This document shows, in pieces, positions 31,192-38,624 of a DNA stretch of 38,624 nucleotides. Each line of letters starts with the position of its first letter. Positions within the stretch are counted from its first letter, which is position 1. This stretch comes from Mycobacterium sp. (GTDB lineage: Bacteria; Actinomycetota; Actinomycetes; Mycobacteriales; Mycobacteriaceae). Below the pieces are notes generated by a model. That model was given only the letters and a program-made list of their open reading frames with translations, had not been told where the DNA came from and made no database searches. Location: NCBI GenBank assembly GCA_020438905.1, contig JAGQTQ010000073.1, positions 1 through 38,624 of the forward strand, given 5' to 3'. A program made the translations under genes and the position numbers.

Positions 31192-31650
31192 TCAGAAGCG
31201 GACCAGGCTGAAGGGGTAGGTGAAAGTCCCGCCGGGGGAGTTGTCGCAACCCGCCGCAAAGGAGGACTGCAGCGTTCCCCGCAGGGTGCCCGCGTCCCAG
31301 GAGTAAACGTCGCGGGTCGGGATCACCGGACCGTAGTAGACATTGCCGCAGCGCAGGCCGTCGGGCACGTCCACCGTCATCGTGTACGTCCCGTCGGCCT
31401 GATGGGCCACGGCATACCACTGGAAAGCCTTGGCGATCGGCATCGGATTGGCCGAGACGTTCGCACATTCCTCGATCCCGTCCGGTGGGTTGCACGAACT
31501 GAACGTGAAGATCCAGGTGTGGAAGTCGTAGCGGCCCTCGACGTAGGCGCTGTAATGGCCGATCTGCATTCCCGCATCGGCCGGCGGTGCGAACCCCACC
31601 GCAGCGGCGGCAAGGGCGACCCCGCACAGGCCCGCCATCGGTTTGCGCAC
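31192..31650 (-). CDS. Secreted protein of unknown function
   Basis: GTG 31650 has GGAGG 7 nt upstream and gives 152 residues. A signal peptide (KPMAGLCGVALAAAAVGFAP, cleavage near ADA-GM) precedes a mature domain with HTWIFTFSSCNPPDGIEECA and four Cys. The pattern resembles exported mycobacterial proteins of about 14 kDa with no known role. It ends 3 bp past the rhomboid stop (convergent) and is divergent from kup. Confidence 0.7.
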   Translation of the reverse strand: MRKPMAGLCGVALAAAAVGFAPPADAGMQIGHYSAYVEGRYDFHTWIFTFSSCNPPDGIEECANVSANPMPIAKAFQWYAVAHQADGTYTMTVDVPDGLRCGNVYYGPVIPTRDVYSWDAGTLRGTLQSSFAAGCDNSPGGTFTYPFSLVRF

Positions 31651-31789
31651 CGCTGGGCCTCCTTTTCCTCCGGTCCGGCAAATGTATGCCCTGCGGCGTC
31701 TGCACGTGCTGCCTCGGCCGCACCGGCCCGGAATAGGCGGGGATAGCATCGTTGCTCGGCGGCGGTTCGACTCGGAACGGGGACGGTCT

Positions 31790-33715
31790 GTGCGGACGGA
31801 CTCGGCGGTGCCGGTGGGCACACGAGGCGGATCCCTGCGCGCAGGCCTGGTGGTCGGCGCGCTCGGGGTGGTCTTCGGCGATATCGGCACCAGTCCGATC
31901 TACACCCTCCAGACCCTGTTCAACCCGGCTGACCCGCATCCGGTCCCGATCAACCGCGCCAACGTCTACGGCGTGGTGTCGCTGATCTTCTGGTCGGTGA
32001 TGACCATCGTCACCCTGACCTACGTCGTGCTGGTCATGCGGGCCGACAACGACGGCGAGGGTGGGGTGATGGCGTTGATCACCCTGGTGCGCCGGCTGGG
32101 GGGCCGCTCCGGCGCGCGCGTCACCGCGGCGCTGGCCACCCTCGGAATCCTGGGTGCGGCACTGTTCTTCGGCGACTCCATGATCACCCCGGCGATCTCC
32201 GTGCTCTCCGCCGTCGAGGGCCTCAAGGTCATCGACCCGGGGCTTGCCGATTTCGTGGTGCCGTTGACCGTGCTGATCATCATCGGGCTTTTCTCCGTGC
32301 AGCGGCACGGCACTGCTGCGGTCGGGAAGTTCTTCGGACCGGTGATGATCGTCTGGTTCGTGGTGATCGGACTCCTCGGAGTGCGCGGAATCATCAGACA
32401 TCCGGAGATCCTGCGCGCGCTCTCGCCGATGTACGCGTTGGAATTCATGGCCGGCCACCTCCACATCGCCTTCTTCGCCCTCGCCGCGGTCGTGCTGGCT
32501 GTCACCGGCGCGGAGGCCCTCTACGCCGATATGGGCCATTTCGGCCGGGCGCCGATCACCCTGGCCTGGGTCGGGTTGGTGCTACCCGCGCTGGTCCTCA
32601 ACTACTTCGGCCAGGCCGCGCTGCTGATCGACGACCAGAGCGTGGTGAACGCACCGTTTTTCATGCTGGTCCCGGGCTGGGCGCAGATACCGGTGGTCGC
32701 GCTGTCCACCGCCGCGACGGTGATCGCCTCCCAGTCGGTGATCACCGGGGCGTATTCGGTGGCCTCCCAGGCCGCCCAACTCGGCTACCTTCCCCGACTG
32801 CAGATCGCACACACATCCGAGTCCGCCATCGGCCAGATCTACGTTCCCTGGATCAGCCGCATGCTGATGGTGGCGGTGATCGCCCTGGTGCTGGCCTTCC
32901 GCAGTTCGGCCGCACTGGGTTACGCCTACGGCATGGCGGTGACGGGGACCATCACCATCACCACACTGCTGTTCCTCTACGTCGCGCGAGTCCGTTGGCA
33001 CGCACCGCTGTGGCTGGTGGTCTTCGGCGGCGGCGCACTTCTCATCGTGGACCTGATGTTCTTCGCGGCCAACCTGACCAAGCTGCTGCACGGGGCATGG
33101 CTGCCTCTGCTCATCGCCGTTCTGGCCTTCACGGTCATGACCACCTGGCAGCGTGGCCACGAGATCGCCATCGCCGCTCGCGAGAAGGCGGCCGGACCGT
33201 TGCTGGACTTCATCGGTGAGCTGGCCGAGCGCACCCCGCCGCTGCCGCGGCTGCCGGGAACGGCGGTCTTCCTGAACCGGGGCAGAGGTTCCACGCCGTT
33301 GTCGATGCGGGCCAATGTCGACCGGATCCATGTGCTGCAGCAGCACGTGATCATCGTCTCGGTCGACACCCTGCCGGTGCCGCGGGTGCCCGATCCCGAC
33401 CGGATAACCATCAGCGATCTCCGGTTTCCCGACGACGGCATCGTCTACGTGGTGGCCCGCTTCGGCTACATGGAACGCCCGGATGTGCCGCGGGCGCTTG
33501 GCCTGGTCGATACGGGGCGGACCGAGGGCGTGACCGATCTCGACAATGCCACCTACTTCCTGTCCAGTGCCAACCTGTCCGCGGGTCCCGAACCGACGAT
33601 GGCGCGGTGGCGCAAACGGCTGTTCATCGCGATCTCGAAGATGACGGCCGACGCCGAGTACTTCGGCCTGCCGGTGGACCGCACCGTCATCATCGGTGCT
33701 CGAATCGAGATTTGA
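31790..33715 (+). CDS. kup: Kup-type potassium uptake transporter
   Basis: GTG 31790 is the start nearest to the conserved N-terminus; TAGCAT at 31743-31748 is a possible -10. The 641-residue product has the Kup signature V-F-G-D-I-G-T-S-P-I-Y-T, about 12 membrane helices, and motifs such as GALFFGDSMITPAISVLSAV and GAEALYADMGHFGRAPI. A C-terminal soluble part of about 190 residues follows (TPPLPRLPGTAVFLNRGRGS...). Kup proteins take up K+ by H+ symport, usually at low K+ or acid pH. Confidence 0.92.
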   Translation: MRTDSAVPVGTRGGSLRAGLVVGALGVVFGDIGTSPIYTLQTLFNPADPHPVPINRANVYGVVSLIFWSVMTIVTLTYVVLVMRADNDGEGGVMALITLVRRLGGRSGARVTAALATLGILGAALFFGDSMITPAISVLSAVEGLKVIDPGLADFVVPLTVLIIIGLFSVQRHGTAAVGKFFGPVMIVWFVVIGLLGVRGIIRHPEILRALSPMYALEFMAGHLHIAFFALAAVVLAVTGAEALYADMGHFGRAPITLAWVGLVLPALVLNYFGQAALLIDDQSVVNAPFFMLVPGWAQIPVVALSTAATVIASQSVITGAYSVASQAAQLGYLPRLQIAHTSESAIGQIYVPWISRMLMVAVIALVLAFRSSAALGYAYGMAVTGTITITTLLFLYVARVRWHAPLWLVVFGGGALLIVDLMFFAANLTKLLHGAWLPLLIAVLAFTVMTTWQRGHEIAIAAREKAAGPLLDFIGELAERTPPLPRLPGTAVFLNRGRGSTPLSMRANVDRIHVLQQHVIIVSVDTLPVPRVPDPDRITISDLRFPDDGIVYVVARFGYMERPDVPRALGLVDTGRTEGVTDLDNATYFLSSANLSAGPEPTMARWRKRLFIAISKMTADAEYFGLPVDRTVIIGARIEI

Positions 33716-33732
33716 CACGAAAGGGTGATCTG

Positions 33733-34941
33733 ATGTCGGAGACCACGACCTGCGCGATCGTCGGCGGCGGTCCCGCCGGAATGGTGCTCGGTCTGCTGCT
33801 GGCCCGGGCGGGCGTCGAGGTCACCCTGCTGGAGAAGCACGCCGACTTCCTGCGGGACTTCCGCGGTGACACGGTGCATCCCAGCACGATGAGCCTGCTC
33901 GACGAACTCGGGCTGTGGGACCGCTTCGCGGCGTTGCCGCAGAGCCGGGTGGAACATGCCGCCGTCGACGCGGGTGGGCAGACCCTGCCCATGGTGGACT
34001 TCCGGCGGCTGCGGCTGCCGCACCCCTACATCGCGATGGTCCCGCAATGGGACCTGCTCACTCTGCTCGCCGAGGCGGCGGAGGCCGAACCCACGTTCAC
34101 CCTGCGGATGCGACACGAGGTCACCGGACTGGTGCGGACCGGATCCCGGGTGAGCGGGCTGCGCTTCTGCGGACCCGACGGCGACGGTGAGCTGACCGCG
34201 GACCTGACGGTGGCCTGCGACGGCCGCTGGTCGTTGTGTCGCCGGGAGGCGGGCCTGATCCCTCGCGACTGGCCGGTTCCGTTCGACGTGTGGTGGTTCC
34301 GGCTGCCCCGCGATACGAACGCCCCGTATTCGCTGATCCCGCGGACCGCCTCGGGTCGGGTCATGATCATGATTCCGCGGGAGGGCTACTTCCAGATCGC
34401 CTACCTGATCCCCAAGGGCGCTGACGCCGAGTTGCGCGCCCGCGGGCTGGATGTCTTCCGCGCCGAGGTGGCCGCTCTTGCGCCCGAGGCCGACGTGTCG
34501 GGACTGACGTCCTGGAACGACGTGAAGTATCTCGACGCGCGCCTCAACCGGCTCAAGCGCTGGCATGTCGAGGGTCTGCTGTGTATCGGCGACGCCGCGC
34601 ACGCGATGTCACCGGTTGGGGGAGTCGGGATCAACATCGCCGTTCAGGATGCGGTCGGCGCGGCGACGCTGCTGGCCGAACCGCTGCGCCGTGGAACCGT
34701 GACGGATCGCGACCTCGCCGCCGTCCGGCGTCGCCGGCTTCCTCCCGCGGCGGCGACCCAGGCGCTGCAACGGCTGCTTCACCGTCGGCTGGTTGCGCCG
34801 ATCCTGCACGGCCGCAGCGGTGAGCCCCCGGCGGCACTGGTCGCCCTGGTGCGGCGGCTGCCCTGGCTGGCCGCCGTGCCGGCCTACGTCATCGGGGTGG
34901 GTGTCCGGCCCGAGCATGCGCCGCCGTTCGCGCGCCGGTAA
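33733..34941 (+). CDS. FAD-dependent monooxygenase, PHBH-type
   Basis: A 402-residue flavoprotein starting at ATG 33733 after AAGGG. The dinucleotide-binding start is A-I-V-G-G-G-P-A-G-M-V-L-G with E-K at the end of strand 2; the D-G motif is A-C-D-G-R-W-S; and the FAD ribityl motif is G-D-A-A-H-A-M-S-P-V-G-G-V-G-I-N. Such enzymes hydroxylate aromatic or polyketide-type substrates using NAD(P)H. An MFS gene begins 4 bp past its stop, so detoxification or secondary metabolism is a fair guess. Confidence 0.85.
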   Translation: MSETTTCAIVGGGPAGMVLGLLLARAGVEVTLLEKHADFLRDFRGDTVHPSTMSLLDELGLWDRFAALPQSRVEHAAVDAGGQTLPMVDFRRLRLPHPYIAMVPQWDLLTLLAEAAEAEPTFTLRMRHEVTGLVRTGSRVSGLRFCGPDGDGELTADLTVACDGRWSLCRREAGLIPRDWPVPFDVWWFRLPRDTNAPYSLIPRTASGRVMIMIPREGYFQIAYLIPKGADAELRARGLDVFRAEVAALAPEADVSGLTSWNDVKYLDARLNRLKRWHVEGLLCIGDAAHAMSPVGGVGINIAVQDAVGAATLLAEPLRRGTVTDRDLAAVRRRRLPPAAATQALQRLLHRRLVAPILHGRSGEPPAALVALVRRLPWLAAVPAYVIGVGVRPEHAPPFARR

Positions 34942-34945
34942 CCCC

Positions 34946-36208
34946 ATGACCGACCGCCCCGGGATACGGCTGGGTCTGCGTCCCAACCTGATTCAGTTCA
35001 GCCTGCTGGTAGGCGTCAACGCCCTCGTCGGCGGGATGGTCGGCCAGGAGCAGACGGTTCTGCCGCTGCTGGCCGAGTCGGTGTTCGGGCTCACCGGCTA
35101 CACCGTCCTGCTCACCTACGTCCTGGCGTTCGGAATCACCAAGGCCGCGACCAACTATCTGGCCGGCACCTGGTCGGACCGGTTCGGCCGCAAACCGGTG
35201 CTGATCGCCGGATGGCTGTTGGCGATCCCGGTACCGCTGCTGCTGATCTGGGCGCCGTCGTGGGCCTGGGTGGTGGCCGCCAACGTCCTGCTGGGTATCA
35301 GCCAGGGACTGACCTGGTCGACGATGGTGGTGATGAAGATCGACCTCGTCGGTCCCCGACAGCGGGGGCTGGCCATGGGGTTCAACGAGGCCGCCGGCTA
35401 TGGCGCGGTGGCGGTCACCGCCTGGCTGGCCGGATACCTTGCCGCGCAGCATGGTTTGCGCCCGGCACCGTTCCTGCTCGGCCTGAGCTACGCGGTGATC
35501 GGGCTGGGGCTCTCGGCGGTGTTCGTCCGCGAGACCCGCGATTACGCTCTTCTGGAGGCCGCGCACCATACCTTGGCCGATGACGCCGGTGCCCGGCTGT
35601 CGAACCGGGAGATCTTCCTGCGCACCAGCCTGGCCGAGCCGGCCCTCTCGGCAGCCAGCCAGGCCGGCCTGGTCAACAACCTCAACTTCGGGCTGTCGTG
35701 GGGCGTCTTCCCGCTGCTCTTCGCGGCCGCCGGGCTTGCCGTCGACCGGATCGGGCTGCTGGTGGCGGTCTATCCGGGCGTCTGGGGAGTGGCCCAGATC
35801 CTGACCGGGGCCCTGTCGGACCGCTGGGGGCGCAAACACCTGATCACCGCCGGAATGCTCACTCAGGCAGCGGCTTTGGTGCTGATCGCGAGCGGGAACG
35901 ACTTCGGTCGGTGGCTGACCGCCGCTGCGCTGCTGGGTGCCGGTACGGCGATGGTGTATCCGACGTTGCTGGCGGTGATCGGGGATGTCGCACACCCGCT
36001 GTGGCGGGCCCGATCGGTGGGGGTCTACCGGCTGTGGCGAGACAGCGGTTACGCGGTGGGGGCGGTGGTCGGTGGGGTGACGGCCGATCTGTGGGGACTG
36101 CGTGCGGCGGTGTGGAGCGCTGCGGCGATCACCCTGGTCTCGGCATTGGTGGTCGCGGCGCGGATGTATGAGACCCACCCTCGTGGAGAGGAACGCCTCA
36201 GCCCGTGA
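34946..36208 (+). CDS. MFS transporter
   Basis: ATG 34946, 4 bp past the monooxygenase stop, gives 420 residues with 12 predicted membrane helices. The cytoplasmic loop motifs D-R-F-G-R-K-P (between helices 2 and 3) and S-D-R-W-G-R-K (between 8 and 9) define the major facilitator superfamily. The substrate cannot be told; a drug or metabolite exporter linked to the monooxygenase is likely. Its 3' end overlaps the convergent DUF6941-like gene by 11 bp. Confidence 0.85.
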   Translation: MTDRPGIRLGLRPNLIQFSLLVGVNALVGGMVGQEQTVLPLLAESVFGLTGYTVLLTYVLAFGITKAATNYLAGTWSDRFGRKPVLIAGWLLAIPVPLLLIWAPSWAWVVAANVLLGISQGLTWSTMVVMKIDLVGPRQRGLAMGFNEAAGYGAVAVTAWLAGYLAAQHGLRPAPFLLGLSYAVIGLGLSAVFVRETRDYALLEAAHHTLADDAGARLSNREIFLRTSLAEPALSAASQAGLVNNLNFGLSWGVFPLLFAAAGLAVDRIGLLVAVYPGVWGVAQILTGALSDRWGRKHLITAGMLTQAAALVLIASGNDFGRWLTAAALLGAGTAMVYPTLLAVIGDVAHPLWRARSVGVYRLWRDSGYAVGAVVGGVTADLWGLRAAVWSAAAITLVSALVVAARMYETHPRGEERLSP

Positions 36209-36590
36209 CGGTGAACCCGGCCAGCCAGTCCGCGTGCATCTCCCCGCCGATGCTGACTCGCCACTGGTAGCGCTCGCCGACCTTGAGCTGCAGTGGCGGG
36301 ATGGTGGCGATGAACGGGATGGTGACCGGTGTGCCCTCCGGGTGAATCGGGTGGCGCCGAGCGTTGATGACGCTCTGCTCGGTCTGTGCGACCCGGGCAC
36401 CGTCCCCGTCGACCAGTTCGGCACGGATCGGGAACTCGCGGCCGGTCTCCGACCACTCGACCTCGACGAAGACGATCAGCACGTGCTGATTGGTCGGGGT
36501 GGGGCTGGTGGTCCAACCCAGCCCGAGCGCGTGCAGGGTGCCGCTGTTGTCCAGATGCCCGCTGTGCGCGAGAAGGACTATGGCGCGCAT
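36198..36590 (-). CDS. DUF6941-like protein
   Basis: A 130-residue soluble protein: MRAIVLLAHSGHLDNSGTLH, then LGLGWTTSPTPTNQHVLIVF and an Ig-like series of beta strands ending in ERYQWRVSIGG. This fits the DUF6941 family as I recall it, but recognition is only moderate. The start overlaps the stop of the acyl-CoA synthetase gene by 13 bp, so the two are likely co-transcribed. Confidence 0.5.
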   Translation of the reverse strand: MRAIVLLAHSGHLDNSGTLHALGLGWTTSPTPTNQHVLIVFVEVEWSETGREFPIRAELVDGDGARVAQTEQSVINARRHPIHPEGTPVTIPFIATIPPLQLKVGERYQWRVSIGGEMHADWLAGFTVTG

Positions 36591-38161
36591 CGGAATTCGG
36601 CCGCCAGGGCCTTCTTGTCGATCTTCTCTGTGCCGACGGTCGGCAGAGGTTCGGTGCGGACCCGCCAGCGGGTGGGAACGGCGAAGTAGGCGACTTCTCG
36701 GGCCATGTGCCGGGCAAGGTCGTCTTCGGTGGGAACCGGACCCCCGGCCCGGCAGACGACGACCGCGGCGAGTTCCTCTCCCAGATCGGGGTGCGGAATG
36801 CCGACGGCGGCCGCCTCGACGACGTCGGGGTGGCGCATGAGTGCCGCCTCCACATGCGGGCAGGCGATGTTCTCCCCGCCCCGGATCACCATGTCCTTGC
36901 TACGGCCGTCGATGAACAGGTAACCCTCGTCGTTGAGGTGGCCGATGTCGCCGCTGCGCAGCCACCCCTGAGCATCCACCGGCCCGTCTTGCACGCCGAG
37001 GTAGCCGCGCATGACGGTGGGGCTGCGGACCAGGATTTCGCCGGGGCCGCCGTCGTCGGGCTCGTCGATGCGCAGTTCGACGGTTGGCAGTGGCCGGCCC
37101 ACCGTCGTCGGGAAGCGTTGCAGATCCGCGCCGGTGGCCACGGTGAAGAAACCGCCGCCCTCGGTCATGCCCCACATGTTGACCATGCCGCGGCCCTTCA
37201 ACTGGGGCAGACGTCGGGCCAGCCGCTCCAGCAACACCGGCGGCACCGGTGCGCCACCGAGAGGGAAGGACCGCAGGCTGGACAGGTCGTGGGAGTCGAA
37301 GTCGGGGTGCTCGAGCAGCCGCGCGGCCATGGTCGGCACGGCTCCCCAGCGTTGTACGCGCTCGGATTCGAGCAGGCCGAGCACAGCGGCGGGGTCGAAG
37401 CGGCCGACGTTGAAGACGATCCGCCCGCCGGTGATGGTCTGGGTGAGCAGTGTCGCGAAGGCGCCGATGTGAAACAGCGGCGTGGAGATCAGGTTGACCG
37501 CCTGGGTGCCGTCGGCCGGGATCAGATGGGGCAGTTGGCCCGAGCGTGCGAGGACGTTCTGTTGGTTGGCCACCACCGAACGGAAACCGAGTTCGACCGC
37601 CTTGGGCATTCCGGTGCTTCCGGAGGTGAACAGCACGACCGCGGGATCATCCTCCGCGTCCGGTCCGGGGATCTCCGGTGGTGCCGATCCGGCATCGGCG
37701 AAGCACTCGCCCAGGCCCGCGATGTTCAGGATCGCCGCGTCCCGGAGTGAGCCGGCGACGAGATCGGGTGCGTCGGTGATGACGGCTCGCGGCGCGGTCA
37801 GCGCCATCGCGTGTTCCGCCTCCGGACGACTCCACCACCGGTTGCCGAGCACAGGGACCGCGCCGGCCGACCAGATCGCCCACAGCGCGAGCACCCATTC
37901 GGGGCGGTTGTAGGCCAGCAGCATCACCCGGTCGCCGTTCTTGATCCCCAACGGCTGCAACCGATTCCGTGCAGCCGCCACCGCACCGAAGAACTGGCCG
38001 AAGCCGATCCGGCGATCGCCGTGGACCAGGAAGGTGCGCGGTGCCCAACGTTCGACGCCGAAAAGGAATTCGGCGAAGGTTTTCGGGCGCTGCGGGTAGA
38101 GCAGTCCGGGGTGGCCGCCGTAATCCCCGGCGCGGACCTCATCACCCCATGGGGACTGCAC
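36578..38161 (-). CDS. Acyl-CoA synthetase (FadD type, ANL superfamily)
   Basis: GTG 38161 gives 527 residues. The AMP-binding P-loop is L-F-T-S-G-S-T-G-M-P-K; the Y/W-G-x-T-E motif is M-W-G-M-T-E-G-G; the hinge is G-W-L-R-S-G-D-I-G; and the catalytic C-terminal Lys lies in G-T-E-K-I-D-K-K. It should activate a carboxylic acid to acyl-AMP and then acyl-CoA. The chain length is not evident. No typical fad neighbours are seen. Confidence 0.88.
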   Translation of the reverse strand: MQSPWGDEVRAGDYGGHPGLLYPQRPKTFAEFLFGVERWAPRTFLVHGDRRIGFGQFFGAVAAARNRLQPLGIKNGDRVMLLAYNRPEWVLALWAIWSAGAVPVLGNRWWSRPEAEHAMALTAPRAVITDAPDLVAGSLRDAAILNIAGLGECFADAGSAPPEIPGPDAEDDPAVVLFTSGSTGMPKAVELGFRSVVANQQNVLARSGQLPHLIPADGTQAVNLISTPLFHIGAFATLLTQTITGGRIVFNVGRFDPAAVLGLLESERVQRWGAVPTMAARLLEHPDFDSHDLSSLRSFPLGGAPVPPVLLERLARRLPQLKGRGMVNMWGMTEGGGFFTVATGADLQRFPTTVGRPLPTVELRIDEPDDGGPGEILVRSPTVMRGYLGVQDGPVDAQGWLRSGDIGHLNDEGYLFIDGRSKDMVIRGGENIACPHVEAALMRHPDVVEAAAVGIPHPDLGEELAAVVVCRAGGPVPTEDDLARHMAREVAYFAVPTRWRVRTEPLPTVGTEKIDKKALAAEFRCAP

Positions 38162-38296
38162 AGTGGGTGATTTTAGGCCTCGGGATGCGGCCCTCCGCCG
38201 GCCCGGCCTCCGGAGGCTTCACGACGGTGGTTATCCCCAGTTGGGGTTGTGTCCCCAGGCTGCAGTTGGTCGGGTGATTCTGTCGGTCTGCCGCCA

Positions 38297-38318
38297 TATT
38301 ATTCGAACATGCTTTCGA
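38297..38318 (+). promoter_or_regulatory. -10 element and SOS-box-like motif over the DUF222 start
   Basis: TATTAT (38297-38302) is followed 6 nt later by ATG 38309, a leaderless layout. TCGAAC (38303-38308), four bases, then TTTCGA (38313-38318) match the mycobacterial LexA box TCGAAC-N4-GTTCGA with one mismatch. LexA bound there would block RNA polymerase and start codon together. Confidence 0.6.
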
Positions 38319-38624
38319 GTTCAGTGGATGGGGCGGTCGACCGGATCGACGCGGCCCTCGACGCGCTCTCGTCGCTGGACCTGTCGGCCCTGAGCGCCGA
38401 CGAACTGATCCGGCTGGCCGGCCGGTGTGAAACCCTGGCCCGCCGCCAAGCCGTGCTGGCCGCCGACATCGCCCTGGAAGTGAATCGCCGCGAGGCCGCC
38501 GATCTCGGCGGGGCACCACTGAAGGTGCTCGCCGACTGGCTGCGCATCACCCCCGCCCAGGCCCGCCGCCGCGCCACCCTGGCCGAACCCCTGGCCCCAC
38601 GCCGCACCCTCGACGGCCAACCCC
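38309..38624 (+). CDS. DUF222 (13E12-type) HNH-family protein, 3' end outside window
   Basis: ATG 38309 opens a frame that runs past the right edge (105 codons seen). The sequence, SSVDGAVDRIDAALDALSSL, then A-D-E-L-I-R-L-A-G-R-C-E-T-L-A-R-R-Q and VLADWLRITPAQARRRATLA, is the DUF222 N-terminal helical domain of the 13E12 repeat family, which usually ends in an HNH endonuclease domain. The HNH part would lie outside. Members are numerous in mycobacteria, and several are reported to be in the SOS regulon. Confidence 0.85.
   Translation, partial: MLSSSVDGAVDRIDAALDALSSLDLSALSADELIRLAGRCETLARRQAVLAADIALEVNRREAADLGGAPLKVLADWLRITPAQARRRATLAEPLAPRRTLDGQP

Noticed and set aside
31049-32539. Minus-strand frame of 496 codons opposite kup
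   Set aside because: Rich in His, Gln, Asp and Arg with no domain; it is the antisense of the clearly coding kup gene.
32582-34602. Two long minus-strand frames opposite kup and the monooxygenase
   Set aside because: Rich in His, Gln, Arg and Asp, no motif, and opposite well-defined genes.
34889-36424. Minus-strand frame of 511 codons opposite the MFS gene
   Set aside because: Low-complexity shadow of the MFS gene on the other strand.
36386-37750. Plus-strand frame of 454 codons opposite the acyl-CoA synthetase
   Set aside because: Antisense shadow; the minus strand has all ANL motifs.
1-38624. tRNA-linked attachment site or CRISPR array for the island
   Set aside because: No tRNA-like cloverleaf and no regularly spaced short repeats were seen at the island borders or elsewhere.

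Overview
The window looks like chromosomal DNA of a mycobacterium, most likely an environmental Mycobacterium/Mycolicibacterium. It is GC-rich, and the right two thirds carry mycobacterial hallmarks. These include a whiB5-like gene with a downstream cluster that matches my recollection of M. tuberculosis Rv0022c-Rv0028, a PE-PPE-domain serine hydrolase, an Acg-family oxidoreductase, a DUF222/13E12-type gene with a LexA-like box, and many genes whose start codon sits 6-8 nt after a TANNNT -10 element (leaderless architecture). No rRNA, tRNA or CRISPR array was seen. Family names come from recognising sequence motifs by eye; no database was searched.

Left part (1-17.4 kb): an accessory, defence-like island with patchy, decayed content. 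It opens with a partial endonuclease-like gene next to a transposase remnant, then an RHH-YfbU fusion gene. On the minus strand follow a GNAT/RHH (TacAT-type) toxin-antitoxin pair with a palindromic operator, a HicB-like antitoxin gene and a one-base frameshifted partner. Further minus-strand genes are an Abi_C protein and a tightly packed Phd-like antitoxin / RelE-like toxin / PD-(D/E)XK nuclease operon. Plus-strand genes are a zinc-ribbon protein, a second PD-(D/E)XK-like protein, a VOC (glyoxalase) gene broken by an in-frame TAA, a DUF6308-like gene, and an excisionase-type antitoxin with a PIN toxin. The centre of the island (11.2-14.9 kb) is the least familiar part: a row of hairpins, a short leader ORF, a tyrosine-recombinase-like gene without an evident catalytic Tyr, and a large DDE-transposase-like gene. 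At 16.55-17.39 kb a second, very similar TacAT copy lies in the same orientation as the first, so about 14 kb of island is bracketed by ~0.8 kb direct repeats.

Middle part (17.4-31.7 kb): core-like genes. An Acg-family nitroreductase and a Na+/H+ antiporter run leftwards. A small secreted protein and the PE-PPE hydrolase run rightwards, with a cyclase gene remnant buried antisense in the hydrolase tail. Then come whiB5 and the divergent operon of an XRE regulator, an NlpC/P60 hydrolase, two DUF4226-type proteins, an EspC-like protein and a DUF2694-like protein, which suggests a link to type VII secretion or the cell wall. A beta-lactamase-fold esterase, a nitrobindin, a methyltransferase, a STAS-domain protein and a rhomboid protease follow.

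Right part (31.7 kb-end): a secreted protein, the Kup potassium transporter, an FAD monooxygenase with an MFS exporter (likely one operon), a DUF6941-like protein, an acyl-CoA synthetase, and the 5' end of a DUF222 gene with an SOS-box-like motif over its start codon.
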